A stretch of 64,000 nucleotides of DNA, taken from the NCBI GenBank assembly GCA_018292915.2, contig JACVVK020000310.1, positions 1 to 64,000 of the forward strand, in the 5' to 3' direction. A program made the position numbers and the translations under genes. Below the pieces are notes generated by a model, which worked only from the letters and a program-made list of their open reading frames with translations, was not told where the DNA came from and made no database searches. The first letter of the stretch is position 1. The number at the start of each line of letters is the position of its first letter. Source of the stretch: Batillaria attramentaria. Taxonomy: Eukaryota; Mollusca; Gastropoda; Batillariidae. This document shows, piece by piece, positions 24,310-35,813 of the stretch.

Positions 24310-24864
24310 ACCAGAGACACTTGGCATGATGATAGATAGTGATAAGAATTTTAAAATGACCTTGACCCATATCTCACAAGTGAGCCAAGGAGGCTTCTGT
24401 CTCTCTAGCTTATCAAAATTGAGAGATGCATAAATTGAGAAAGATGAGAAAATGCGTAAGAATGTATAAGAATGGTGTTTGTACTACTAAACTTGTGACT
24501 ACAGAGGTCAATGTAAGTTGGTAGGAGTACTGGGGGTACAGGGTGGCCCCCAGCGTCTTACGTGCCACTTCGGGAGTTCTATCGAAACACATAAAATTGT
24601 CTGTACAATAATGTACTTTTTAAAAAGGCAGCAGCAGGAGCATTACCCACAAGATAGTAGGCAATACATTACGCCATTCTGACCGGCAAAACAAACTTTA
24701 TTTCGAACACGTGTGTATGTCTGTCCACTGTTTGTAAAATGTGCGTGAGTGTCGGTGAGTGATTGGCGCATTGAGTTTATGCCAAAGAAATGCGCCCTAC
24801 AAATGCCATTTATTATTATTATTATTAAGACTTGTAACTGTTCTGTCGTAAAGTTATTTCCTAG

Positions 24865-25545
24865 CTTTCACTTACCGACGAAATTCTCTCATCATTATTG
24901 ATCTGCAAATCAAGACCCGTACAAATCGACGAATGTCTGTTTTCAGAATGTCAAGGCTGTGAAGATTTAAGACAGAAAATCGCTTCGGGAGAACCATTTT
25001 GCTTCAAACTGAAAGAAAACCTTGAAGACTTATGCATGGGAAAGGACAAGGAAAAGCAAAAGCAAAATGAATTCCTAAAAGTCGTAAATGCCCTGTTAAA
25101 CACAGAAGGTGGTGGGACAGTGATAATTCACACGGAAAAGCAGCATTGTCTGGATAATTTTCATCAAAAGGTAGATGATTTCCTGGACCAACTAATTCCC
25201 GATAGTTCCACATTCACGGACAATTTCTCACGAAAACTAACAGATAAAAAGCACATCATATATAGGGTGAAGCCTAGATCCCCAAGGAAAGGCATGAGCA
25301 CTCGCCTCTTCAACACAAAAATGTCTCAGTTCAAGGGGTTAGTGAACCCAAAACACTGTGAAATACGAAGAAAATTGAAAACCTTCTCAGAGGAACGGAG
25401 CCATTCTGTACCACAAAGAGAAAATGCAGTTGGTATAAAACTGGTAAAAGATAAAGAGGTCACAGTTCCAGAAGGTATCTTTCACGAAGGTTCGTCTGTG
25501 CAAGCAAAGGCTATTCAAAGGAAATTCAGATGGCGTGAGACGTAA
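24865..25545 (+). pseudogene. Schlafen/AlbA_2-like exon, truncated
   Basis: An open frame follows a TTTCCTAG acceptor (ends 24864), with no ATG at its start. It encodes about 226 residues: a cysteine-bearing start (CLFSECQGCEDL), a basic KGKDKEKQ-like stretch, then EFLKVVNALLNTEGGGTVII, HT, and farther on HIIYRVKPRS. The LN-x-GGG-x-VII core is the hallmark of the AlbA_2 region of Schlafen-type proteins. Near 25520 the frame appears to shift: the other frame continues as a basic, Gly/Ala-rich tail to 25630. The (ACTC)-tailed retroposon starts right there at 25625. Likely a gene fragment cut by that insertion. Confidence 0.45.
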
Positions 25546-25624
25546 AGCTAAACAAGCTAGGAAAGGTGCACAAAAAGGTCGAGTAGGTGCAAACAACGCA
25601 GGTGAACCTGACCATGAAAGTGAA

Positions 25625-26202
25625 GAGTGAGTGAGTGAGTTTTTAGGGCTTAGAGCCGCGCAAGCCACAAAGACTAATTCGCGGCTGAGTGTGCCTGCAG
25701 AAAAAAATGTAACGTTGGACAAAGGATGCAAACTGGTCTACGGGGCAATATAAACTTAGGACATGCAGGAGACGCTGGAGGTTTTAAAGAGAAAGATACA
25801 GGTGAATGGGCTGGTGAGGGATAGACAGAGAGGTAGGAAGGAAAATTCCTTAGTTGCCAATGAAGACAACATGCGTGGGAGGCAGTTGGAGAATAGACCG
25901 CTCCAACACGGAACCTCCCCGCCGTGAGGCGGTTTGGGAAAACAACGCACCAGAGAGGGGTGCGTTGTGAAGGTCTTCAACATGACAGGTGTTCAGCAGC
26001 ACCAGCAGGGCGCTGCGAACAAAGCCCGCCAGGCTGAAGACCAGGTGGGGGGAATCGAGTGAAGTCGGCCTTCAGAAACGACCCTCAGATGTCTCACTGG
26101 ACCAAGGGTCAGCAGACACCCGCTTACTGACCTCCCCCCGGAGGAGATTTTAAGAGAGCAAAAGACAGGTGAATGGACCGATGGCGGCAGAAATAAGAGT
26201 AA
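25625..26202 (-). mobile_element. Retroposon V copy with internal deletion
   Basis: It begins with (GAGT)n directly after the Schlafen-like tail and ends near 26202. About 380 bp present in other copies are missing after GGAGACGCTG. The sequence then continues into a segment shared with 42.0 kb. Confidence 0.75.
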
Positions 26203-26767
26203 ACATCAAACAAACCCTCAGATTATCACTCTATGTACAGATTTGACACTAACACAGTTGACCGTATTAGATTCATATGACATCAAGCAGTTACAGGAAC
26301 TTATAAAAGGCTGAAATATCAAATGGCATTGCAGCTAAGTAGATTAGTCGGGGTTTTTTTTTTTAAACCGCTTTGTTTTGTTCACGTGCTTTCGTCAGGC
26401 ATTGAGCTCGGTTCGAATTCATGCACTGTCAGGGAGCGTCACAGTACATTGTCAGGTTTCTTTTGTCCTTCTCATTGTTTGTCATGTGGTTAACAATACA
26501 TGGATGCATTACTTCTACAGTAATATATCATCATATGCCTGCAGCTGTTGGGTTGAAGGATCATCAGTTATCAGATTATCTTGTCGTTGAGCTCGTGTGA
26601 AGTTTGTTCTCCTTTCTTTTCTATGTTTGATCTCTTGTCTACTGGCTTACTGTACTAACTTTTCGTGATTCTCAATAACAGTTGTATTGATTTTGTAATG
26701 CACACTTGCATCGTGTTATCCGTGTGTGGAGAATGATGTGAAAAATAAATGTTGACAATGGCCTTGG

Positions 26768-26768
<1 letters not shown>

Positions 26769-26810
<42 letters not shown>

Positions 26811-28676
26811 CAATGTGAATTTGTCAATTCAGGATAACTAATGATATCTAATGGAGCATGGAAAACTGCATGCTGGAGTTGTTTTCATCTGGATCATCGG
26901 CTTCGCACATAAATGTGCCCCCCCCCCCCTCCCTCCGCAGTTCACACATTTGCAGCTCACAAACGACTACAACATAATTTCTTTTGCTTGTTGGTTATTT
27001 TGTTCGTTTTTCTTTTTCTTTTCTTTGTTTTGTTTTGTTTTATTTTCATTTGAAGAACACAGTCTAAATATGTTTTACAAAAACAGCAGTTGATTTGGCA
27101 CCTGGTCTCGTCTTCCAAAGTTCTGTCAAATACGATTACTTCACGACCATCTAATCTGAAGCAAAAACAACCGTGTGTGTTACTTGACATATTTCGCAAT
27201 CTACTGTAACGCAGTTTCCATGTGTTTCAATGATCAGGCAAATCACAGTCAAGTGATCGTGTCACACTGAAAGCTCGTGTCCGGTGGCAAAACCCCCTGC
27301 GGTAGTTGTGCTTCACATAACCCGCGGTATGTTCTTTCCTCTTCATTGTCACGGTGCATGAACACCACTAACGTAATACTATCCACAAGCTGTTGTTCCC
27401 GTCGCGTGATCGCAACCTTTCTAAGGAACCAGGATGTTGTCACGGTGCATGAACACCACTGACTGACGTAATACTATCCACATTGTGTTGTTCCTGCCGC
27501 GTGATCGCAACCGTTTTAAGGAACCAGGATGTTGAAACTTAGAACACTCGCACGCACTGAATGTCACTACAGTCATTGATTCTCTCATAGGAGCGTATGG
27601 CTCAGATTGCATCGAGTGAAGTCAGTCCTATCTTAAACAAAAGCCACTCGTCCATTTAGGTCAGTCAGTTTTCATCGTGGAATATCCGAAACTCAAGAGC
27701 GGAATTGCCGGGTCATCGGATACCTGCCGGTGAAAAACACTGGCATTTGTGGAGACTGAGCCAGTCGGTAAAGATTACAATCAAAGCATTCCATGCTTAG
27801 GTTTCGGAAAACCATGCTTTCACTGGCATATATTTAGTGACATTTGTATTGTTCAGTGTCAACTCAATATGCTCAACCTTCTTTTCTATTTGATAGTCTA
27901 GCAAAAGCCCGTGATTCGTCTGGATACTGAGAACAAATGAAGGATAATCGTGTTTCTGGAGATTCTGTGATAAGTTGCACACAATAGAGTGCGCTTGTGT
28001 GATGAAAATGCCCCGGACTTTTCAGGTTTTTTTTTTTGTTTGTTTGGATTTTTTTCTCTCTCTCTCTCATCAGTTCAGCTGACTCTACTATGTTAGGTAT
28101 CACTATAAGCCGGTCATACTAATTACCGAAAACAACGAAACGACCGAAAACAACCGAAAACAACTCTTAATACGGATAGAACGCGGTTCAAACGTAGAAC
28201 TAACAACACACAAACATGATTAAAGGTGAAAAAAGTGGCCTTAAAAAAAGCTAAAAGGAAAAAAAGGTGATATTACAGAAAATAACCTGTCCGGACCAGA
28301 GTCGCTTCCCTTGGGAGACACGTTCATTTCGTCGTGTTCTCTTGGAGTGAATAAGTACTTTTTTCCTTTAAACTAGTTTAATGCCTCTTTTTCACCTTTA
28401 ATCATGTTTGTGTGTTGTTATTTCTATGTTTTAACTACGTTCGACGCGTTTTAAGAGTTGTTTTCGGTCGTTTTCGGTAATTAGTAGGACCCCTATAAGC
28501 CAAGCAGAGCGTCAGTGCTGACAGTGCTAGGATTTGTTTCTCTTCCCCAGCACAGCCCATCCCTCTCGCGCAATATTTGCTAAAAAATAATAGTGTCAGT
28601 TCCGCTTCTCTCTGGTCAGCAGTCACGGTCAGGGCGGTAATTACTTCCCTTGTTTTCCGGTAGGAGGAGGGGAACT
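26769..28676 (+). repeat. Segmental duplication, copy C
   Basis: Homologous to 13190-14517 of copy A, starting in a (TG)n tract and ending after GGGGAACTA. It carries a 381-bp Mutator-like MITE (28112-28492) that copy A lacks. Confidence 0.8.
28112..28492. mobile_element. Mutator-like MITE with 9-bp TSD and long TIRs
   Basis: Flanked by CTATAAGCC at 28103-28111 and 28493-28501. Copy A has the single CTATCAGCC. The termini TACTAATTACCGAAAAC are inverted, and the arms stay complementary for over 100 bp, including AACAACACACAAACATGATT. A 9-bp duplication with long arms suggests the Mutator superfamily. No coding capacity. Confidence 0.78.
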
Positions 28677-29235
28677 ACTCGTACTTTTCGAGATGGCGGC
28701 CGGGGGAATCCACTGTTTGTGCAATTAGTTTATCTAGTTTTTTGTTGTTGTTGTTGTTGTTTTGTGTTTATTTTTAGTTTAAACCTGCATCAGTAACAAT
28801 TCCGCATAGTTTTGCACGAAACTGAGCTACAGCAGGCGTGAGCATATGAAGGTGTGTGAACGTACGGACAAAGAGTACCGTCTTTAAAGTTTGACCACAC
28901 CGTGACCTGGCCGCGGTGTAAGCCATCGGAAAATTAAGTACAATCTGAAGTGAACTACCTCGGTGTGTGTGTGTCACTGTCTGTGTTTGTGTGTGTACTT
29001 GGTAAACAACATTTTTAATTTTATTGAATACAAACTGAAACTGACTTCAATTGTGGTTGGGATATTGATGTGAACTGAGCATCTGACCACAAGTGATGAA
29101 TCAGTGATTGGTAATATTTCATTTATTGCCCACAAGTTCACCATAATGTGCATTTCAAATCCACCACAGCACCCAGAGTCCATGGTTTTCAAACTTTATT
29201 CATATTCAGGCATTTTATAGTTTTTTTTTTTTTTT
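28677..29235. other. No gene seen
   Basis: Starts with GAGATGGCGGCCGGGGG, then (GTT)n at 28742-28760, then AT-rich sequence up to the T run before retroposon V1. Nothing is recognisable. Confidence 0.4.
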
Positions 29236-30230
29236 AGGGCTTAAAGCCGCGCAAGCCACAAAGACTAATTCGCGGCTGAGTGTGCCTGCACTACATGAAA
29301 CCCCCCCCCCCCACCCCCCCAAAAAAAAAACAAAAAAACAAAAAAAAACAAACAAACAAACATGTAACGTTGGACAAAGGATGCAAACTGGTCTACGGGG
29401 CAATATAAACCTAGGACATGCAGGAGACGCTGCACCTTCATGCTAATTTATCGAACTCCCCGTTAACAAAAAAAGCGTAGAAAACAAATGACAATTACAA
29501 CTAGGTAAAACAAAGATAAATACTAAGCGAATATACAGCAAATATTTCAACTTATCATCTCCTAGGCGCAATAAACCAGTTCGCAGCATATGCCCAACAT
29601 CACTTATTCCTAACCACTGGTAGTGCAGACGTGAGTGAGAGGTTAAAAAGAAGAAATATAGATGAAAGGGCCGAACTTAGAAATCAGCTGAGAGATGAGA
29701 GGAAGGACAGGGCGGCTAAATTCGGGAGGTTTTAAAGAGAAAGAGACAGGCGAATGGGCTGATGAGGGATAGAGAGGTAGGAAGGAAAATTCCTTAGTTG
29801 CCAGTGAAGACAACATGCCTGGGATGCAGTTGGAGAACAGACCGCTCCAACACGGAACCTCCCCGCCGTGAGGCGGTTTGGGAAAACAACGCACCAGAGA
29901 GGGGTGCGTTGTGAAGGTCTTCAACATGACAGGTGTTCATCAGCACCAGCAAGGCGCTGCGAACAAAGCCCGCCAGGGTGAAGACCAGGTGGGGGGAATC
30001 CAGTGAAGTCGGCCTTCAGAAATGACCCTCAGATGTCTCACTGGACCAAGGGTCAGCAGACACCCGCTTACTGACCCCCCCCCCCCCCCCCCCCCCCGGA
30101 GGAGACTTTAAGAGAGCAAAAAACAGGTGAATGGACCGAGGGAGGCAGAAATAAGAGTAAAGAAAGAGCAAAAGGGGTGGGCAAGCTTGGCCAAATCAGC
30201 CCCGCCGCGTGAAGGCGAGCCCATGGGGCC
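29236..30230 (-). mobile_element. Retroposon V copy V1 (array unit 1)
   Basis: A long copy running from the tail side (TTAGGGCTTAAAGCC) to CCATGGGGCC. Diagnostic variants (GGGATGCAGTTGG, CATCAGCACCAGCAAGG) are shared with V2b and V3b but not with V2a and V3a. It contains a long C run at 30075-30097. Confidence 0.75.
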
Positions 30231-30240
30231 CGGCAACGAA

Positions 30241-30728
30241 GAGCTGATGGGACAAGAGCCACTGTATCGCTCAAAAACTGCAACAGACATTGATCACAGT
30301 ACACTGAATCTGGACGGTGATCGTATTATCCAACGTACACTGAACAACAACAGAGTCAACAGCGATTGCAGTCCTGTGTCAAACCGTCAGCTAAGAAACA
30401 GCGGGCTAGTCTCGTTGGTGACACTGAACACAGCAGCGAGCAAATCTTTGAGGAAGAGCAGAGGAAGAAGAAGAACTGGGCTCTACTAAGGTCGCTTTGG
30501 AGGAGATCAAGCAAAGGCTGGGGGAACTGGCAACGAAGGATGATGTCAAGTCTCTCACAGCAACGATTGCAGAAAAAACTAAAAAAGCTGGAAGAGAAAA
30601 TCAGCTCACTGAAGGTGGACAGGGAGGCGTCCGAAGCAGAAGTACACTTGAAAGGTGAAGACGGAGAACACACAACTGAAAGCGCAGATGCAAAACTTAG
30701 CAAGTATAATCGAGAGAAATCAGAATGA
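30241..30728 (+). pseudogene. Coiled-coil, ORF1-like reading frame, unit 1
   Basis: Three overlapping frames together spell a long heptad-rich protein: SLVGDTEHSSEQIFEEEQ, then VALEEIKQRLGELATKDDVK, then (shifted) LEEKISSLKVDREASEAEV, then (shifted again) ENTQLKAQMQNLASIIERNQ. The charge and leucine pattern resembles the coiled coil of LINE ORF1 proteins. The first frameshift (at ACTAAAAAAGCTGG) is common to all three units, so the parent copy was already dead. Assignment to a LINE is tentative. Confidence 0.4.
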
Positions 30729-31384
30729 GGCCACGCTGGCCCCTTAAACAAAGGTGCTGATTGTACAGGTCTATTTATAGACAATTTCAACGTCCTATTT
30801 TTACAGAGAAAGAAAACACCGCTCGTTTAGAGAACTTCGTACTTCCAGAAAATGCGAGAACGGTCTCCATGCACAAAATATTTAATTGAGTTTCACTTTT
30901 TCCGCACACGAATTGTCCTACGGGTATAAATAAAGTATTTTGACTTGGCACACAGCCTTAGGGGTCCTTCTTTTGGCATTTTCACCTTCCATTCAACGTG
31001 GGTATTGTTATTTTAAGCTTGAAAATTTCCATCTTTGGTCAGCTGATGTTTAGGAAGATGTTCGCTTGCGAATGCAGCTGTGAACTCGACATGCTGTGTC
31101 TTGATGATAGCAGAGTGTGCGAAAGCTCGAAAACTCAGTTTCTCCTGCTGAGCGGTTGTCCGTGTCACAAGCCACTCGCAAGCGTCCCTTTCCTACCCCC
31201 CCCCCCCCTATCCCTTTCCCCGTCACCCGGAGAGTTTCTTTCTCTCTCTTTCTACGTTATCGATCTACCTTCATATCAAGCTTCAAGCTTCAGAAACGAC
31301 TTTTCAATAGAGGTGTACGCGTGTTTACATGAAAGCCGTTGTTGTGAAATGACGACAATAAACAGTTTAGTAAAGGAATCCTTT

Positions 31385-31416
<32 letters not shown>

Positions 31417-31690
31417 CATTGTATAGGCGCTTTACCCAATTTCATGAATCGGCTCAAAGCGCCGCGAACTGAACCCAACACGCACGCTCACGTGAATCAC
31501 ACGCATTCTCTCACACACTGGACATAAACACATTACAATCACGTGGTGCGAAGGGTCGGCTCAGCTACTTAAATTTCGGAATTTATTTTTGCATTTAGTT
31601 TTCAAATTTTGTGGGCTGAACATTTCCAAAGCAGAGGGGGAGGAAGCCGGAGTACCAGGAGAGAACCCCCGACGATCGGCCCGAATGATC
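31385..31690 (-). mobile_element. SINE A, head-less, in array unit 1
   Basis: (TAA)n, then GCATTGTATAGGCGCTTTAC and the body up to GACGATCGGCCCGAATGATC on the minus strand; the tRNA head is absent. Equivalent copies lie in unit 2 (34997-35300) and unit 3 (38621-38920), with tails of different length. Confidence 0.8.
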
Positions 31691-32199
31691 CGAATCGTTT
31701 CACTCGGTCTTCTCCGTGTTTTTTGTTAACTTGTTTTATGATCCCTGATTTAAATACTGGCCGCTTCACAACATGTCATATCGGGACTGGCTGGATATTT
31801 AATATTAGATTTTTTTTCCTACCAACGCGAAGGTCCTGTGATAGCTAATCGGCAGTCGAATTTAAGACACGTTTAATGCAATAAGCCTGGTTCCATTCAA
31901 ATATGATTGATGTGTGTTAACCTTTCCGGGTCATGTGGCGGCTTATACAGACGATTTCTTTACCGAGGGTTGACAAACTTTATTGTATTTGTACTCTGTG
32001 AATTTCACAGGTGTGTCGTGCCGTATCTCCCCCTTACAATCGTATGCATACAGGCACTCGAGAACTGGAAGGCTAACATAAAACCTTTAAAATGCAAGAT
32101 GAGTCATAATCATGCCCAAACAAGAAAAAAAGGACATAGACAGGAGCGGCCGGTAGAGTAGTGGTGACAACAGCTGCCTTTCAATACTAGAGGTAGGGT

Positions 32200-33840
32200 G
32201 AGTGAGTGAGTGAGTTTTTAGGGCTTAAAGCCACGCAAGCCACAAAGACTAATTCGCGGCTGAGTGTGCCTGCACTACATGAAAAAAAAAACAAAACAAA
32301 AATGTAACGTTGGACAAAAGATGCAAACTGGTCTACGGGGCATTATAAACCTAGGACATGCAGGAGACGCTGCACCTTCATGCTAATTTCTCGAACTCCC
32401 CGTTAACAAAAAAGCGTAGAAAACAAATGACAATTACAACTAGGTAAGACAAAGATAAATACTAAGTGCATATACAGCAAATATTGCAACTTATCATCTC
32501 CTAGGCGAAATAAATCAGTTCGCAGCATATGCCCAACATCAAAAGAAGAAATATAGATGAAAGGGCTGAACTTAGAAATCAGCTGAGAGAAGAGAGGAAG
32601 GACACAGCGGCTAAATTCGGGAGGTTTTAAAGAAAAAGATACAGGTGAATGGGCTGGTGAGGGATAGACAGAGAGGTAGGAAGGAAAATTCCTTAGTTGC
32701 CAATGAAGACAACATGCCTGGGAGGCAGTTGGAGAATAGACCGCTCCAACACGGAACCTCCCCGCCGTGAGGCGGTTTGGGAAAACAACGCACCAGAGAG
32801 GGGTGCGTTGTGAAGGTCTTCAACATGACAGGTGTTCAGCAGCACCAGCAGGGCGCTGCGAACAAAGCCCGCCAGGCTGAAGACCAGGTGGGGGGAATCC
32901 AGTGAAGTCGGCCTTCAGAAACGACCCTCAGATGTCTCACTGGACCAAGGGTCAGCAGACAGACACCCGCTTACTGACCTCCCCCCGGAGGAGATTTTAA
33001 GAGAGCAAAAGACATGTGAATGGACCGAGTGAGGCAGAAATAAGAGTAAAGAAAGAGCAAAAGGGGTGGGCAAGCTTGGCAAAATCAGCCCCGCCGCGTG
33101 AAGGCGAGCCCATGGGGCCGGGTAAAACAAAGATAAATACTAAGCGCATATACAGCAAATATTGCAACTTATCATCTCCTAGGCGCAATAAACCAGTTCG
33201 CAGCATATGCCCAACATCACTTATTCCTAACCACTGGTAGTGCAGACGTGAGTGAGAGGTTAAAAAGAAGAAATATAGATGAAAGGGCCGAACTTAGAAA
33301 TCAGCTGAGAGATGAGAGGAAGGACAGAGCGGCTAAATTCGGGAGGTTTTAAAGAGAAAGAGACAGGCGAATGGGCTGATGAGGGATAGAGAGGTAGGAA
33401 GGAAAATTCCTTAGTTGCCAGTGAAGACAACATGCCTGGGATGCAGTTGGAGAACAGACCGCTCCAACACGGAACCTCCCCGCCGTAAGGCGGTTTGGTA
33501 AAACAACGCACCAGAGAGGGGTGCGTTGTGAAGGTCTTCAACATGACAGGTGTTCATCAGCACCAGCAAGGCGCTGCGAACAAAGCCCGCCAGGGTGAAG
33601 ACCAGGTGGGAGGAATCCAGTGAAGTCGGCCTTCAGAAATGACCCTCAGATGTCTCACTGGACCAAGGGTCAGCAGACACCCGCTTAATGACCCCCCCCC
33701 CCCCCCCGAAGGAGACTTTAAGAGAGCAAAAAACAGGTGAATGGACCGAGGGAGGCAGAAATAAGAGTAAAGAAAGAGCAAAAGGGGTGGGCAAGCTTGG
33801 CCAAATCAGCCCCGCCGCGTGAAGGCGAGCCCATGGGGCC
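32200..33840 (-). mobile_element. Retroposon V dimer V2a-V2b
   Basis: A full V (32200-33119) is joined head-to-body to a second, tail-lacking V (33120-33840). The two halves belong to different sequence variants, so the dimer is a recombinant rather than a simple duplication. Confidence 0.7.
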
Positions 33841-34332
33841 CGGCAACGAAGAGCTGATGGGACAAGAGCCACTGTATCGCTCAAAAACTGCAACAGACAT
33901 TGATCACAGTACACTGAATCTGGACGGTGATTGTATATTATCCAACGTACACTGAACAACAATAGAGTCAACAGCGATTGCAGTCCTGTGTCAAACCGTC
34001 AGCTAAGAAACAGCGGGCTAGTCTCGTTGGTGACACTGAACACAGCAGCGAGCAAATCTTTGAGGAAGAGGAGGAAGAAGAACTGGGCTCTACTAAGGCT
34101 TTGGAGGAGATCAAGCAAAGGCTGGGGGAACTGGCAACGAAGGATGATGTCAAGTCTCTCACAGCAACGATTGCAGAAAAAACTAAAAAAGCTGGAAGAG
34201 AAAATCAGCTCACTGCAGGTGGACAGGGAGGCGTCCGAAGCAGAAGTACACTTGAAAGGTGAAGACGGAGAACACACAACTGAAAGCGCAGATGCAAAAC
34301 TTAGCAAGTATAATCGAGAGAAATCAGAATGA
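33841..34332 (+). pseudogene. Coiled-coil, ORF1-like reading frame, unit 2
   Basis: Near-identical to the unit 1 frame set, with two small deletions in the acidic Glu run and after CTACTAAGG (shared with unit 3) and the same frameshift after the AEKTKK codons. One change gives QVDREAS instead of KVDREAS. Confidence 0.4.
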
Positions 34333-35813
34333 GGCCACGCTGGCCCCTTAAACAAAGGTGCTGATTGTACAGGTCTGATTTTTAGACAATTTCAACGTCC
34401 TATTTATACAGAGAAAGAAAACACCGCTCGTTTAGAGAACTTCGTTCTTTCAAAAAATCAGAGAACGGTCTCCCTGCACAAAATATTTAATGGGGTTTCA
34501 CTTTTTCCGCACACGAATTGTCCTACGGGGATAAATAAAGTATTTTGACTTGGCACACAGCCTTAGGGGTCCTTCTTCTGGCATTTTCACCTTCCATTCA
34601 ACGTGGGTATTGTTATTTTAAGCTTGAAAATCTCTATCTTTTAGTCAGCTGATGTTTAGGAAGATGTTCGATCGCGAATGCAGCTGTGAACTCGACATGC
34701 TGTGTCTTGATGATAGCAGAGTGTGCGAAAGCTCGAAAACTCAGTTTCTCCTGCTGAGCGGTTGTCCGTGTCACAAGCCTCTCGCAAGCGTCCCTTTCCT
34801 ACCCCCCCCCCCCCCCCATATCCCTTTCCCCGTCACCCTGAGAGTTTCTTTCTCTCTCTTCCTACGTTATCGATCTACCTTCATATCAAGCTTCAATCTT
34901 CAGAAACGACTTTTCAATATAGGTATGCGCGTGTTTACATGAAAGCCGTTGTTGTGAAGTGACGACAATAAACAGTTTAGTAAAGGAATCCTTTATAATA
35001 ATAATAATAATAATAATAATGAGCATTGTATAGGCGCTTTACCCAATTTCATGAATCGGCTCAAAGCGCCGCGAACTGAACCCAACACGCACGCTCACGT
35101 GAATCACACGCATTCTCTCACACACTGGACATAAACACATTACAATCACGTGGTGCGAAGGGTCGGCTCAGCTACTTAAATTTCGGAATTTATTTTTGCA
35201 TTTAGTTTTCAAATTTTGTGGGCTGAACATTTCCAAAGCAGAGGGGGAGGAAGCCGGAGTACCAGGAGAGAACCCCCGACGATCGGCCCGAATGATCCGA
35301 ATCGTTTCACTCGGTCTTCTCCGTGTTTTTTGTTAACTTGTTTTATGATCCCTGATTTACATACTGGCTGCGTCACAACATGTCATATCGGGACTGGCTG
35401 GATATTTAATATTAGATTTTTTTTCCTACCAACGCGAAGGTCCTGTGATAGCTAATCGGCAGTCGAATTTAAGACACGTTTAATGCAATAAGCCTGGTTC
35501 CATTCAAATATGATTGATGTGTGTTAACCTTTCCGGGTCATGTGGCGGCTTATACAGACGATTTCTTTACCGAGGGTTGACACCAAGTCAAACTTTATTG
35601 TATTTGTACTCTGTGAATTTCACAGGTGTGTCGTGCCGTATCTCCCCCTTACAATCGTATGCATACAGGCACTCGAGAACTGGAAGGCTAACATAAAACC
35701 TTTAAAATGCAAGATGAGTCATAATCATGCACAAACAAGAAAAAAAGGACATAGACAGGAGCGGCCGGTAGAGTAGTGGTGACAACAGCTGCCTTTCAAT
35801 ACTAGAGGTAGGG

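Larger units (their letters stand above)
22491..24408 (+). mobile_element. Pearl-like element, complete, carrying nested insertions
   Basis: The left end GGCTCACTTGT (22491) and its perfect inverted match ACAAGTGAGCC (about 24375) lie near the two ends, and the right terminus is CTCTCTAG. (TG)n is at 22879-22943, then about four tandem cores up to 23491, then retroposon V with SINE A inside, then the last core and the right end. Confidence 0.65.

Noticed and set aside
30075..30097. Long C and G runs (also 6238, 16635, 33693, 37302, 40999, 49003, 63266) as functional elements
   Set aside because: Lengths differ between otherwise identical copies, so slippage or sequencing length error is the simpler explanation.
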